From Burkholderia lata (GTDB lineage Bacteria; Pseudomonadota; Gammaproteobacteria; Burkholderiales; Burkholderiaceae), in assembly GCF_000012945.1 (NCBI RefSeq), contig NC_007511.1, positions 1,054,001-1,118,000 of the forward strand: DNA of 64,000 nucleotides. The letters run 5' to 3'. Shown here in pieces: positions 17,202 to 25,052 of the stretch. The notes under the pieces were generated by a model that worked only from the letters and a program-made list of their open reading frames with translations, did not search any database and was not told the origin of the DNA. Made by a program: the position numbers and the translations under genes. Each line of letters opens with the position of its first letter. Position 1 is the stretch's first letter.

Positions 17202-17621
17202 TCAGTACGGTGACGGCCGGTTTTCCGTGCGCCACTTGAGATCGGCCGGCGTGCCGGGCCGCGGCGGGCGCAGCCCTTCGATCGTCCACAGCCCGAACGG
17301 CGTTTCGCCGATATGGATTTCCCAGCGCAGGCCGCGCTCGCCGATGAACGGCGCGAGGCGCTGGCCGACATGTTGCATGAACCGCGCCTGCTCGGCAGGG
17401 TCTTCGATCTGCCGCGCAATATGGTCGACCCGGATCCGCACGAAGTCGTCGGTCGGCTTGCCGCCGATCAGGAATGACGCGCTCGGCAGCGGCTGGAACA
17501 GCACGTTCACGTAAAAGCGCGGCAGAAACCCGTCGTAGAAGCCGACGATGCGCCCGGCGATCTCCAGCTTGTCGGCGTCGGTATAGGTGTGTTCGGGATG
17601 GTAGATGTTCCAGAGCGGCAT
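17202..17621 (-). CDS. cis-CaaD-like tautomerase superfamily protein
   Basis: This 139-residue protein begins Met-Pro, giving the N-terminal catalytic proline of the tautomerase superfamily after Met removal (PLWNIYHPEHTYTDADK). The length and internal tautomerase repeat match the cis-3-chloroacrylic acid dehalogenase-like branch. Conserved basic residues occur around VRIRVDHIARQ, and a late glutamate and tryptophan in EIHIGETPFGLWTIEGL. It lies 38 bp after the SDR gene in the same orientation. Fungal and bacterial members hydrate or isomerise enols and haloacrylates; the true substrate is unknown. Confidence 0.85.
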   Translation of the reverse strand: MPLWNIYHPEHTYTDADKLEIAGRIVGFYDGFLPRFYVNVLFQPLPSASFLIGGKPTDDFVRIRVDHIARQIEDPAEQARFMQHVGQRLAPFIGERGLRWEIHIGETPFGLWTIEGLRPPRPGTPADLKWRTENRPSPY

Positions 17622-17659
17622 GGGTGTTCCCCGGTTCGTGAAAGAGAGCGGATGTGGCC

Positions 17660-18451
17660 TCAGATTGCGCTGTAACGCGCGGCGGGCTGGCCATCCCGCG
17701 TGACGGCGTGAAGGAGGTGGCCGCGCGCGCCGTCGAACTGTTGCCAGGCGCCGAGATCGTGGAGCGTCGGAAAGCACACGGATTCCTCGTGATCCAGTGC
17801 GTGCAGCGCGGTGTCGACGAGCGTTTCCGGCGACATGAACAGCGCATCCGGGAACGGCGCGGCGGCGTTGCCGAAAAACTCCGTGCGCACCGGTCCCGGC
17901 ATGACGGCCTGAACCGCGATGCCGCGCGGTGCAAGCTCGGCGTGCAGCGAACGTGTGAAATTGAGCACGTACGCTTTCGAGCCGCTGTATCCGCCCGCGC
18001 CGGGTACGGGCATCAGCGTGACGATCGACCCGATGTTCACGATCATGCCGCGTCCCGTAGCGCTGCAGCGGCGCGCGGCCGCGAGCGAGAGCCGGGTCAG
18101 CGCGAGCACGTTGACGCGGATCATCGCGTCGACGGCGGCCGGGTCGACCGATGCCGACAGGCCCAGTGCGCCGAGGCCGGCGGCATTGACGATGCCGGCG
18201 AACTCGACGGTGCCGTCGATCAGCGCCTCCACTTGCGCGACGCCGTCGTGGCTCGACAGGTCGGCGGCGACGGCCTGCGCATCGCAGCCGTATGCGGACC
18301 GGAGCCGGTCGGCGAGCGCCGCGAGTCGCTCGTGCCGGCGCGCAACCAGGATCAGGTCGTAGCCGCGAGCGGCGAGACGATCCGCATAGACGGCGCCAAT
18401 ACCCGACGACGCGCCAGTGACGACCATCACGCCTCGATCTTCTTGCTGCAT
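17660..18451 (-). CDS. Short-chain dehydrogenase/reductase
   Basis: This 263-residue classical SDR has the dinucleotide-binding TGASSGIG motif (about residues 12-19), the NAAGLG strand (variant of NNAG), the catalytic Ser in NIGSIVTLMPVPGAGG and the YSGSK motif with catalytic Tyr and Lys (Tyr at about 150). A basic pair after strand 2 (LVARRHERL) favours NADP(H). The GGAGG ribosome binding site 7 bases before MQQEDRG fixes the start. It is first in the SDR-tautomerase-barrel operon and is divergent from an HxlR regulator, suggesting induction by an aldehyde or quinone-like signal. Confidence 0.92.
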   Translation of the reverse strand: MQQEDRGVMVVTGASSGIGAVYADRLAARGYDLILVARRHERLAALADRLRSAYGCDAQAVAADLSSHDGVAQVEALIDGTVEFAGIVNAAGLGALGLSASVDPAAVDAMIRVNVLALTRLSLAAARRCSATGRGMIVNIGSIVTLMPVPGAGGYSGSKAYVLNFTRSLHAELAPRGIAVQAVMPGPVRTEFFGNAAAPFPDALFMSPETLVDTALHALDHEESVCFPTLHDLGAWQQFDGARGHLLHAVTRDGQPAARYSAI

Positions 18452-18493
18452 GTTCAAGCCTCCAAGGGGTTGGACTGACAAGGTTTCTCGTAA

Positions 18494-18510
18494 CTCTTAT
18501 TATCAGAGTA
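18494..18510. promoter_or_regulatory. Putative HxlR operator between the SDR operon and the HxlR gene
   Basis: ACTCT and AGAGT form an inverted repeat with a 7-bp AT spacer (TATTATC). The spacer contains, on the minus strand, a GATAAT hexamer suited as the -10 box of the SDR operon, so a bound repressor would cover the promoter. Confidence 0.45.
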
Positions 18511-18611
18511 AGTGGCGGGCGACGCGCCGTCAAGCATTGCCGGATGCGATACGATTACCGCCGCGCGCGCCGACATGGGCTGCGCGTCGAAGTCAGGAAA
18601 GGTGATTCGCA

Positions 18612-19118
18612 ATGAAATCCAAGAGTTTTGACGGCATGACCTGCTCGATCGCCAGCGTGCTCGACGCGCTCGGCGATCGATGGAGCACGCTGATCGTGCG
18701 CGATCTGGCGCTCGGCCTGGCGCGTTACGACGATCTGCGCCAGTCCACGGGCGTGACCCATGCGACGTTGTCGGACCGGCTGAAGGCGCTCGAAGGCAGG
18801 GGGCTGATCGAGCGCAGGCTGTATCAGTCGCGCCCCGACCGGTACGAATACCATCTGACGCCGCGCGGCCGCGACATCGGCATCGTGCTGATGGCGCTCG
18901 CGCAGGTCGGCGATGCCTGGGGGCAGGCGGAATCGAAGGCGCCGCCGCTCCGTTTCATGGAGGCGCGCTCGGGGCATGCGGTACGGCTCGCGGTGGTCGA
19001 TGCCGAGACGGGCAGCCCGATCGACTGGACGGACCTGCGCGTGGAGGCCGGGCCCGGTGCGGACGAGGTCATGCACTGGCGGCTCGAGAAGACGCGCGCG
19101 CGTCGCGGCGAATCGTGA
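18612..19118 (+). CDS. HxlR-family regulator with C-terminal extension
   Basis: This 168-residue protein has the HxlR winged-helix core within the first 105 residues (MTCSIASVLDALGDRWSTLI, then STGVTHATLSDRLKALEGRG and a wing DRYEYHLTPRG). Cys11 occupies the conserved N-terminal cysteine position used for aldehyde, quinone or hypochlorite sensing in several family members. A roughly 55-residue tail beyond the core (VRLAVVDAETGSPIDWTDL) is longer than in minimal HxlR proteins and looks like a small beta-rich ligand module. It is divergent from the SDR operon, its probable target. Confidence 0.9.
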   Translation: MKSKSFDGMTCSIASVLDALGDRWSTLIVRDLALGLARYDDLRQSTGVTHATLSDRLKALEGRGLIERRLYQSRPDRYEYHLTPRGRDIGIVLMALAQVGDAWGQAESKAPPLRFMEARSGHAVRLAVVDAETGSPIDWTDLRVEAGPGADEVMHWRLEKTRARRGES

Positions 19119-19152
19119 CGCATGAATTGCCGTCGCGCTGGCGGCTTGCGGT

Positions 19153-19695
19153 TCATGACGGGAATCGCGCGGCGCCCGGCTCCGGCGGCAGGCGCAGCCC
19201 GTTGGTGAGGTAGCTGACGGTCCGGTAGAAGCCCGCGAGCATCAGCAGCTCGAGCAGCGCCTCGTCGCTGTAATGCGGGCGCAACGCCTGCCACAGGTCG
19301 TCGTCGATATCGCACTGCCGATGCAGTGTGTCGGACAGCCGGATCAGCAACCGGTCCTCATCGCTCCAGCATGCGTCGTCGGCCGAGCCGCGGGCCAGCG
19401 AGCGAATCTGTTCGTGGGTCAAGCCCGCGGCCGGCGAAAACACGGAGACATGCACGCCCCATTCGTATTCGGACCGGCACAGCGCGGTGGTGCGGTCGAT
19501 GACGATCTCGCGTTGCCGGATGTCGAGGTGGCCTTTGTCCAGCAGGCCGGCGGCGAAGAACTTTGTGAACAGGCGCGCATCGCGTGCCAGCGTGGTGAAG
19601 AGGCGCAACGGCGGGCGGCCGCGCATGATCCGGTCGATCGACGCGGCGATGTCGGGGGCGAACGGCGGCACTGCGCATGCGATACGCTGAGTCAT
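19153..19695 (-). CDS. Carboxymuconolactone decarboxylase-family protein
   Basis: This 180-residue all-helical protein has the CMD/AhpD-like signature ALCRSEYEWGVH, with the conserved Cys and His but only a single cysteine rather than the CxxC of AhpD peroxidases. A decarboxylase-like or thiol-redox role with a partner is therefore possible. The rest (SDEALLELLMLAGFYRTVSY) matches the C-terminal family helix. A strong AAGGAG ribosome binding site precedes the ATG. It is divergent from the second HxlR gene, and a near-identical operator lies on its side of the intergenic region. Confidence 0.85.
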   Translation of the reverse strand: MTQRIACAVPPFAPDIAASIDRIMRGRPPLRLFTTLARDARLFTKFFAAGLLDKGHLDIRQREIVIDRTTALCRSEYEWGVHVSVFSPAAGLTHEQIRSLARGSADDACWSDEDRLLIRLSDTLHRQCDIDDDLWQALRPHYSDEALLELLMLAGFYRTVSYLTNGLRLPPEPGAARFPS

Positions 19696-19779
19696 GTGAA
19701 CTCCTTCGTGCTCGTGCTCATGGCGGGGCGTGTGACTGCTCGCAGTCGCCGATGGCTGAGTCGGTAGCGTAGGTGGCGT

Positions 19780-19796
19780 GCTTTAAAAAGTAAAGC
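19780..19796. promoter_or_regulatory. HxlR-type operator copy 1 (CMD-gene side)
   Basis: GCTTTAAAAAGTAAAGC is a perfect inverted repeat with 6-bp arms (GCTTTA and TAAAGC) and an AAAAG centre. It differs by a single base from a second copy 98 bp away. It lies 85 bp upstream of the CMD-family gene, in its promoter region. Confidence 0.6.
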
Positions 19797-19877
19797 AAGA
19801 GGGAAGAAAATCCCCTCGGCACTGCAATGCGGCATGCACACGACATCGCATCGATTCGTTGACGTCACGCGATGGAT

Positions 19878-19894
19878 GCTTTAAAAAGTACAGC
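19878..19894. promoter_or_regulatory. HxlR-type operator copy 2 (abutting the regulator start codon)
   Basis: GCTTTAAAAAGTACAGC matches copy 1 at 16 of 17 positions and ends directly before the ATG of the HxlR gene. The binding site would therefore cover the ribosome binding region and gene start, giving tight autoregulation. Confidence 0.6.
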
Positions 19895-20263
19895 ATGACC
19901 ACACCCAAGATCGGACAACGCGTTCGCGGATCGAAGACGGGACGACCCATCATGGTCGTGCTGGATCTGCTCGGGCGGCGCACCACGCTGCGCATCCTGT
20001 GGGAGCTGCGCGGCGAGCCGCTCACGTTCCGCGCACTGCAGGAAGCCTGCGAAACGAATGCGCGCCTGCTCAACATGAGGCTGGCCGAGCTCAAGGCGTC
20101 GGGTCTCGTCGAGCATGGCGAGGGCGGCTACTGCATGACGGCTGAAGGCCGGCGGCTCGAGGCGGCATTGCAGCCGTTGCTGGGGTGGGCAAAACAATGG
20201 GCGAAGCGCGACCCGGACGGGTTCGACGCGGCCGATCGCGAGCAATCCGGTCAGGAACGCTGA
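19895..20263 (+). CDS. HxlR-family winged-helix regulator
   Basis: This 122-residue protein carries an HxlR-type winged helix: LDLLGRRTTLRILWELRGEP, the recognition region EACETNARLLNMRLAELKAS and the wing VEHGEGGYCMTAEGRRLE. The start MTTPKIG was chosen because the preceding bases form an operator copy; a start 12 codons upstream would run through it. The short N-terminal arm (GQRVRGSKTGRPIMVV) replaces the usual N-terminal cysteine helix, so it is probably not a canonical thiol sensor. It is divergent from the carboxymuconolactone decarboxylase-like gene, its likely target. Confidence 0.88.
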   Translation: MTTPKIGQRVRGSKTGRPIMVVLDLLGRRTTLRILWELRGEPLTFRALQEACETNARLLNMRLAELKASGLVEHGEGGYCMTAEGRRLEAALQPLLGWAKQWAKRDPDGFDAADREQSGQER

Positions 20264-20355
20264 TCGATCGACACGATCGGCACGCGGGTGCGCTTCGCAA
20301 TGTCATACCGGTTCGCGCATTGGGCGCGAGTTACCTTCGTTTGCGGAGTCCTTTC

Positions 20356-21048
20356 ATGTCGGTTCGGGCTGTCATCTTCGATTTCGACCTGACGCTGGCG
20401 GATTCGTCCGCCGCGATCATCGAGTGCACGGAATACGCGTTGCACCAGCTGGATGCCGCCGGCGCGACGCCGGCGCAGATCGGTGCCGTGATCGGGCTGC
20501 CGCTGCACGAGATGTTCCGCTTGTTGACGGGCGAAACTGAACCGGCGCGGGCCGATGCGTTTGCGCGTCACTTCGTGGCACGTGCCGACGAGATCATGGT
20601 GCCCGGCACCCATATCTATCCCGAGGTGCCGCTGCTGCTTGCCCGGTTGCGGGCGCAAGGGCTCGCGGTCGCGATCGTTTCATCGAAGTTTCGCTACCGG
20701 ATCGAAGCGATTCTCGAACGTAACGGTTTGCAGTCACTCGTCGACGTGCTGATCGGCGGGGAAGACGTGCAGCGTCACAAGCCGGATCCCGAAGGGCTCG
20801 TGCAGGCACTGGCACGGCTTGATCTGCCGGCACACGCTGCGATCTATGTCGGCGACCACGCGGTGGACGCACAGGCGGCCGAGCGCGCCGGCGTGGCGTT
20901 TGTCGGCGCGGTGAGCGGGATGACGTCGTTCGACGGATGGGCGCGCGCGGGCAAGCTGGCAGTAGGCACGCATATCGGCGAGCTGGACGCGATCGTGCAG
21001 CAAATGCAGCGCGATCCGGGCCACGCGTCCGGCCCGCACGACGCCTGA
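20356..21048 (+). CDS. HAD-superfamily phosphatase (phosphoglycolate phosphatase-like)
   Basis: This 230-residue enzyme has the HAD motif I at the N-terminus (VIFDFDLTLADSS, nucleophile Asp9 and Asp11), a helical cap (about residues 20-85), motif II in VAIVSSKF (Ser), a motif III lysine in QRHKPDPE and motif IV in YVGDHAVDAQAAERAG. This is the Gph/PpaX arrangement for small phosphate esters. The start is the ATG 5 bases after a GGAGTC element; upstream in-frame codons overlap the HxlR gene and lack domain content. It lies 22 bp before an MFS carrier gene, so uptake and dephosphorylation of one compound class is possible. Confidence 0.88.
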   Translation: MSVRAVIFDFDLTLADSSAAIIECTEYALHQLDAAGATPAQIGAVIGLPLHEMFRLLTGETEPARADAFARHFVARADEIMVPGTHIYPEVPLLLARLRAQGLAVAIVSSKFRYRIEAILERNGLQSLVDVLIGGEDVQRHKPDPEGLVQALARLDLPAHAAIYVGDHAVDAQAAERAGVAFVGAVSGMTSFDGWARAGKLAVGTHIGELDAIVQQMQRDPGHASGPHDA

Positions 21049-21070
21049 CGCCGGATTCGGGAGCCGCACG

Positions 21071-22435
21071 ATGGCGCGCCATGTGAACCATCTTCGCTGG
21101 AAGATCGTCGCGTTTCTGGTCGCACCGATGACCTTCGTGATGACGCTCGATCGCGCGGCGATGGCCGTGGCTGCACCGACGATCCAGGGCGAATTCGGCC
21201 TGTCGATCGTCGAGATGTCGATGATCCTGACGATTTACTTCTGGGCCTATGCGCTCGGCCAGATTCCGGCCGGACGCGCGGCCGAACGCTTCGGGTCGCG
21301 CAGCGTACTGTTCGGCACGAGCACCGTGTGGTCGCTGATGATGATCGTCACGCCGTTCGGCAATTCGTTCGCGTGGCTGTTCGGTTGCCGGCTGGTGCTC
21401 GGCGGCGCGCAGTCGGCCGACTGGTCGAGCAGCGTCGTTGCGCTCAAGCGCTGGTTTCCGGCCGGCGAGCGCGCGAAAGGCAACGCGGTGCTGCTCTCGG
21501 GACTGTATTTGGGCCCGATCGTGTCGGCGCCGCTCACGGCCTGGACGATCGTCCATTTCGGCTGGCATGCGGTCTTCTACGGATTCGGTGCGCTCGGCCT
21601 GCTGCTCGGTGCAATCTGGTGGTTCGGCTATCGCGATGCACCGGCGTCGCATCCGCTCATCACGCAGGCCGAGGTGGACTACATCGCGGCCGGCCAGCCG
21701 CCCGGCCACACGGTCGTGTCGGGTTCGCTCATGCGTTGCCTGCGGTTGGGGCGCTTCTGGATCTTCGGCATCCAGTATTTTCTGCTCGTGCTGATCCAGA
21801 GCTTCTACACGACGTGGCTGCCCACCTACCTGATGCGCGCACGCGGACTGTCGCTGAAGGCGATGGGGGTGGTCGCGTCGCTGCCGTGGGTTGCCGTGTT
21901 CGTGGCGGTATTCGTAGCAGGCACCGTCAGCGACCGCTTGCTGAGGAAGACGGGCTCGATCTACTGGGCGCGCACGCCGGTCGCCGTCGCGGGATTCGTC
22001 GTGAGTGCGCTGGCACTGGTCGCCGCGTCCCGCGCGGATGCGATGGCCGCGGTCATCTCGCTGCTGTGCCTGTCGTTTGCGGCCGTCGGGTTCGTGCAGG
22101 TCGTCGTTTGGTCGGCCGCGCAGGATCTCGGGCGGCCGTTCGCCGGCGTGATGTCGGGCTGGACCAACGTGTGGGGTGCGCTGTCGAACGTCGCGGGTCC
22201 GATGGTGCTCGCGCTCGTCGTCAAGGTCACCGGCAGCTGGGGCAGCGGGATGTTCGTGATCGGTGCCGCGGCGGCTTGCGGCGCGGTACTGTGGCTGTTC
22301 GTGCATCCCGAGCGCTCGTTGCTCGCCGTGACGGCGGGCGACTTGCCGCCGGCGGCAGAGGGCCGGAACGCGCCGCGCGGCGACGCGCGCAAAACCCGAG
22401 CCGACGCCGGGCGGGTTTCCGAGCCGGCCGACTGA
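21071..22435 (+). CDS. MFS transporter, anion:cation symporter (ACS) family
   Basis: This 454-residue protein has twelve transmembrane helices. Family features include helix 1 (MTFVMTLDRAAMAVAAPTIQ), the loop GQIPAGRAAERFGSRSVLFG between helices 2 and 3, and GAQSADWSSSVVALKRWFP in helix 4. This is the pattern of the ACS group that imports organic anions such as hexuronates, phthalate, tartrate or galactarate with protons. A GGGAG ribosome binding site precedes the ATG. It is co-oriented with the HAD phosphatase gene upstream. The C-terminal tail is long, polar and Arg-rich. Confidence 0.88.
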   Translation: MARHVNHLRWKIVAFLVAPMTFVMTLDRAAMAVAAPTIQGEFGLSIVEMSMILTIYFWAYALGQIPAGRAAERFGSRSVLFGTSTVWSLMMIVTPFGNSFAWLFGCRLVLGGAQSADWSSSVVALKRWFPAGERAKGNAVLLSGLYLGPIVSAPLTAWTIVHFGWHAVFYGFGALGLLLGAIWWFGYRDAPASHPLITQAEVDYIAAGQPPGHTVVSGSLMRCLRLGRFWIFGIQYFLLVLIQSFYTTWLPTYLMRARGLSLKAMGVVASLPWVAVFVAVFVAGTVSDRLLRKTGSIYWARTPVAVAGFVVSALALVAASRADAMAAVISLLCLSFAAVGFVQVVVWSAAQDLGRPFAGVMSGWTNVWGALSNVAGPMVLALVVKVTGSWGSGMFVIGAAAACGAVLWLFVHPERSLLAVTAGDLPPAAEGRNAPRGDARKTRADAGRVSEPAD

Positions 22436-22520
22436 GCCGTATTGCGCAACGGGCCGGCAGCGAGCGACGGATTCTGCGACCATCGCCGTTAAAGTCATAC
22501 CTGCCACTCGATCCGTCGCC

Positions 22521-23681
22521 ATGTCACTCATTTCCGTTGCCTTTGCCAGCCTCCGGCGCTCACGCGCGTTGCCGGCCGCCCGAATCCTGTCGTTCGCGAT
22601 TCCGGTCGCGGCAGCCATCGGCGTTCTGGGTGGCGCGGATCCAGTTGAAGCCGCCACGCCCACCCAGCGCGAACGTCTCGAAGCACCGGTGAAGGCCGTC
22701 GCCGACCAGCGCTTGACCGTCGACACGCCGCAGGGCAGCGCGATGTTGCCCGTCTACGCCGACCATCGGGTCGACAAGGCGGCACCCGACGTCACACGTG
22801 TCTTCGTCGTGATTCACGGCACGCTGCGCAATGCCGACGCGTACTACGCATCGGGGCTCAAGGTCGTTGAAAAGGCCGGTGCGGCCGGGAAGGGCACGAT
22901 GGTCGTCGCGCCGCAGTTCCTGACGCGTGCCGATACGCGCGCGTTTTCGTTGCCTGCGCAAACACTGGCGTGGACGCAGGAAGGATGGAAAGGCGGTGAA
23001 GCGGCCCGTCAACCGGGGCCGATCAGTTCGTTCACGGCGCTCGACGCCTTGCTCGCGCATTTCTCCGACCGCAGCCTGTATCCCGCGTTGTCGACCGTGG
23101 TCGTGATCGGCCATTCCGCCGGCGCGCAGTTGCTGCAGCGCTATGCGGTAGCCGGGCACGAAGGCGATGCGCTGGAGCGGGCCGGCATCGCGGTGCGTTA
23201 TGTGGTGGCGAACCCGTCGAGCTACCTGTATTTCGACGACGAACGGCCGGATGGCCAGGCGATCGCAGGCGGAACCTGCCCGGGCGCGACGGAGTGGAAA
23301 TACGGGCTGCAGTCGGCGCCGCCTTATGTCGCGTCGCAGGACGTGCGGGATCTCGAAACCCGCTATGTCGCGCGTCATGTCGTCTACCTGCTCGGCCAGG
23401 CCGACACGAACCCGTACACCCACTTCATCGACCGCTCGTGCGCGGCGATGGCGCAAGGCCCGTACCGGCTCGCGCGCGGGCTCGCGTATTTCGACTACCT
23501 GAAGAAGCGGCATCCTGACGATCTCGCGCAGCAGGTCGTCGAAGTGCCGGGCGTCGGGCATGACGGTCTCGGCATGTTCACGTCCGCTTGCGGGCTGGCC
23601 GTGCTGTTCGGGCAGGCATTGCCGCCATCGTGTCCGGTCGTTGCCGGTACGGCACCGGACCTGCGGGCGGCGGGGCAGTGA
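22521..23681 (+). CDS. Exported alpha/beta hydrolase
   Basis: This 386-residue protein has an N-terminal basic region and hydrophobic segment (ILSFAIPVAAAIGVLGGADP) consistent with a Sec signal peptide cleaved around residue 44 (VEAATP). The hydrolase domain shows an oxyanion strand RVFVVIHGTLRNADAY, the nucleophile elbow VIGHSAGAQLLQRYA and a late catalytic histidine near VPGVGHDGLGMFTS. Cysteines flank the C-terminal part (GGTCPG, DRSCAAM, SACGLA, SCPVV) and could form disulfides in the periplasm. The function is unknown; it resembles uncharacterised secreted esterases. It is a single gene, with an 85-bp gap before it and a hairpin-bearing leader after it. Confidence 0.8.
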   Translation: MSLISVAFASLRRSRALPAARILSFAIPVAAAIGVLGGADPVEAATPTQRERLEAPVKAVADQRLTVDTPQGSAMLPVYADHRVDKAAPDVTRVFVVIHGTLRNADAYYASGLKVVEKAGAAGKGTMVVAPQFLTRADTRAFSLPAQTLAWTQEGWKGGEAARQPGPISSFTALDALLAHFSDRSLYPALSTVVVIGHSAGAQLLQRYAVAGHEGDALERAGIAVRYVVANPSSYLYFDDERPDGQAIAGGTCPGATEWKYGLQSAPPYVASQDVRDLETRYVARHVVYLLGQADTNPYTHFIDRSCAAMAQGPYRLARGLAYFDYLKKRHPDDLAQQVVEVPGVGHDGLGMFTSACGLAVLFGQALPPSCPVVAGTAPDLRAAGQ

Positions 23682-23765
23682 GTGTGCGTGCGAGGTCCGC
23701 TCACGGTGAAGCTCGATCGATCAGAAAAATGCAGGAATCGGCAAGATAAATTCATTTCCGTGCGA

Positions 23766-23805
23766 AGCGCTCCTGGTTCAGGATGACGGCGTTGCCAGGA
23801 GCGCT
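23766..23805 (+). promoter_or_regulatory. Leader hairpin that buries the ribosome binding site of the dehydrogenase gene
   Basis: AGCGCTCCTGG (23766-23776) and CCAGGAGCGCT (23795-23805) are perfect 11-bp complements with an 18-base loop. The second arm contains the AGGAG Shine-Dalgarno sequence for the ATG at 23810, so in the RNA the site would be paired. It could instead act as a DNA operator; the sequence alone does not decide. Confidence 0.5.
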
Positions 23806-23809
23806 CCCC

Positions 23810-25012
23810 ATGAACATCACGATCCTCGACGATTATTTCGACACGCTGCGCACACTGCCGTGCTTTCGCAAGCTGGACGGGCACACGGTCACGATCTGGA
23901 ACGATCACGTGCAGGATGTCGACGCGCTGGCCGAGCGCCTGCGCGACACGGACGTGCTGGTGCTGATCCGCGAGCGCACGCAGATTCGCGCGCCGCTGAT
24001 CGCGCGGCTGCCGAAGCTGCGGCTGATCAGCCAGCGCAGCGTCTATCCGCATATCGACATCGATGCGTGCACCGCGCACGGCGTGATCGTGTCGTCGAAC
24101 CAGCATTCGGGCACGCCTTCCTATGCGGCCGCCGAGCTCACGTGGGGCCTCGTGCTTGCCGCGATGCGCCAGATTCCGCAGCAGATGCGCGCGCTGCAGG
24201 CCGGCGATTGGCAGATCGGCGTCGGGCGGACGCTGCGCGGGCGCACGCTGGGGATTTACGGCTATGGCCGGATCGGTGCGGAGGTCGCCCGGTATGGCGC
24301 CGCATTCGGGATGAACGTGCTGGTCTGGGCGCGCGAAGCGTCGCTGCAGCGTGCGCGCGACGACGGGTGGCGCACGGCGCCGGACAAGCACACTTTCTTC
24401 GACACTTGCGACGTGCTTTCGCTGCACATGCGGCTCGTGCCGGCCACGCGCGGCATCGTGACGGCCGAGGATCTGGGGCGGATGAAGCCCGGCGCGCTGC
24501 TGGTGAACACGAGCCGCGCGGGCCTCGTTGCACCGGGTGCGCTTGAAGCGGCGTTGCAGGCCGGCCGGCCCGGGATGGCGGCGGTGGACGTCTACGAGAC
24601 GGAGCCATTGCGCGACCCGCGGCATCCGCTGCTGAGTTTGCCGAATGTCGTGTGTACGCCGCATATCGGTTACGTGACCGAGGACGAATACGAGACGCAG
24701 TTTTCGGATGTGTTCGACCAGATCGTGTCCTATGCGGCCGGACAGCCGATCCACGTGGTCAACCCGGATGTACTCGCGCGCGAAACGGCGTCGATCGAGC
24801 CGCTGATCCTCGACCTGCTCGAATGGATCGGGCCTGCCGGGCGGCCCTATGACGAGGTGATCGATGCGTGGCGCACGTCGTGTCCGCGCTTGCCGGTGTG
24901 GGAGGAAGCCTGCGCGCGCGGCTACGTGGTGCGGCACCCGGCGCGTGACGGCGTGGCGATGGTCGAGGTGAGTGCGGCCGGCCGTGCCCGGCTTCAGGCC
25001 GATCGCACGTGA
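23810..25012 (+). CDS. D-2-hydroxyacid dehydrogenase fused to a C-terminal winged-helix-like domain
   Basis: This 400-residue protein has a substrate domain and a Rossmann NAD-binding domain ([20 protein letters not shown], glycines at about 151, 153 and 156). The catalytic trio of the SerA/D-lactate dehydrogenase family is present: Arg236 in NTSRAG, Glu264 in YETEP and His285 in CTPHIG. It should oxidise or reduce a 2-hydroxy/2-oxo acid with NAD(H). Typical members end near residue 325. Here the frame continues for about 70 residues ([20 protein letters not shown] through [14 protein letters not shown]) with a winged-helix look usually seen as a small separate protein. An alternative ATG lies at 23783 inside the leader hairpin loop. 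Confidence 0.85.
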   Translation: MNITILDDYFDTLRTLPCFRKLDGHTVTIWNDHVQDVDALAERLRDTDVLVLIRERTQIRAPLIARLPKLRLISQRSVYPHIDIDACTAHGVIVSSNQHSGTPSYAAAELTWGLVLAAMRQIPQQMRALQAGDWQIGVGRTLRGRTLGIYGYGRIGAEVARYGAAFGMNVLVWAREASLQRARDDGWRTAPDKHTFFDTCDVLSLHMRLVPATRGIVTAEDLGRMKPGALLVNTSRAGLVAPGALEAALQAGRPGMAAVDVYETEPLRDPRHPLLSLPNVVCTPHIGYVTEDEYETQFSDVFDQIVSYAAGQPIHVVNPDVLARETASIEPLILDLLEWIGPAGRPYDEVIDAWRTSCPRLPVWEEACARGYVVRHPARDGVAMVEVSAAGRARLQADRT

Positions 25013-25052
25013 TCGTGACAATGCTGTCGGCGCGCGGTTGCAGGGCCGCGTG

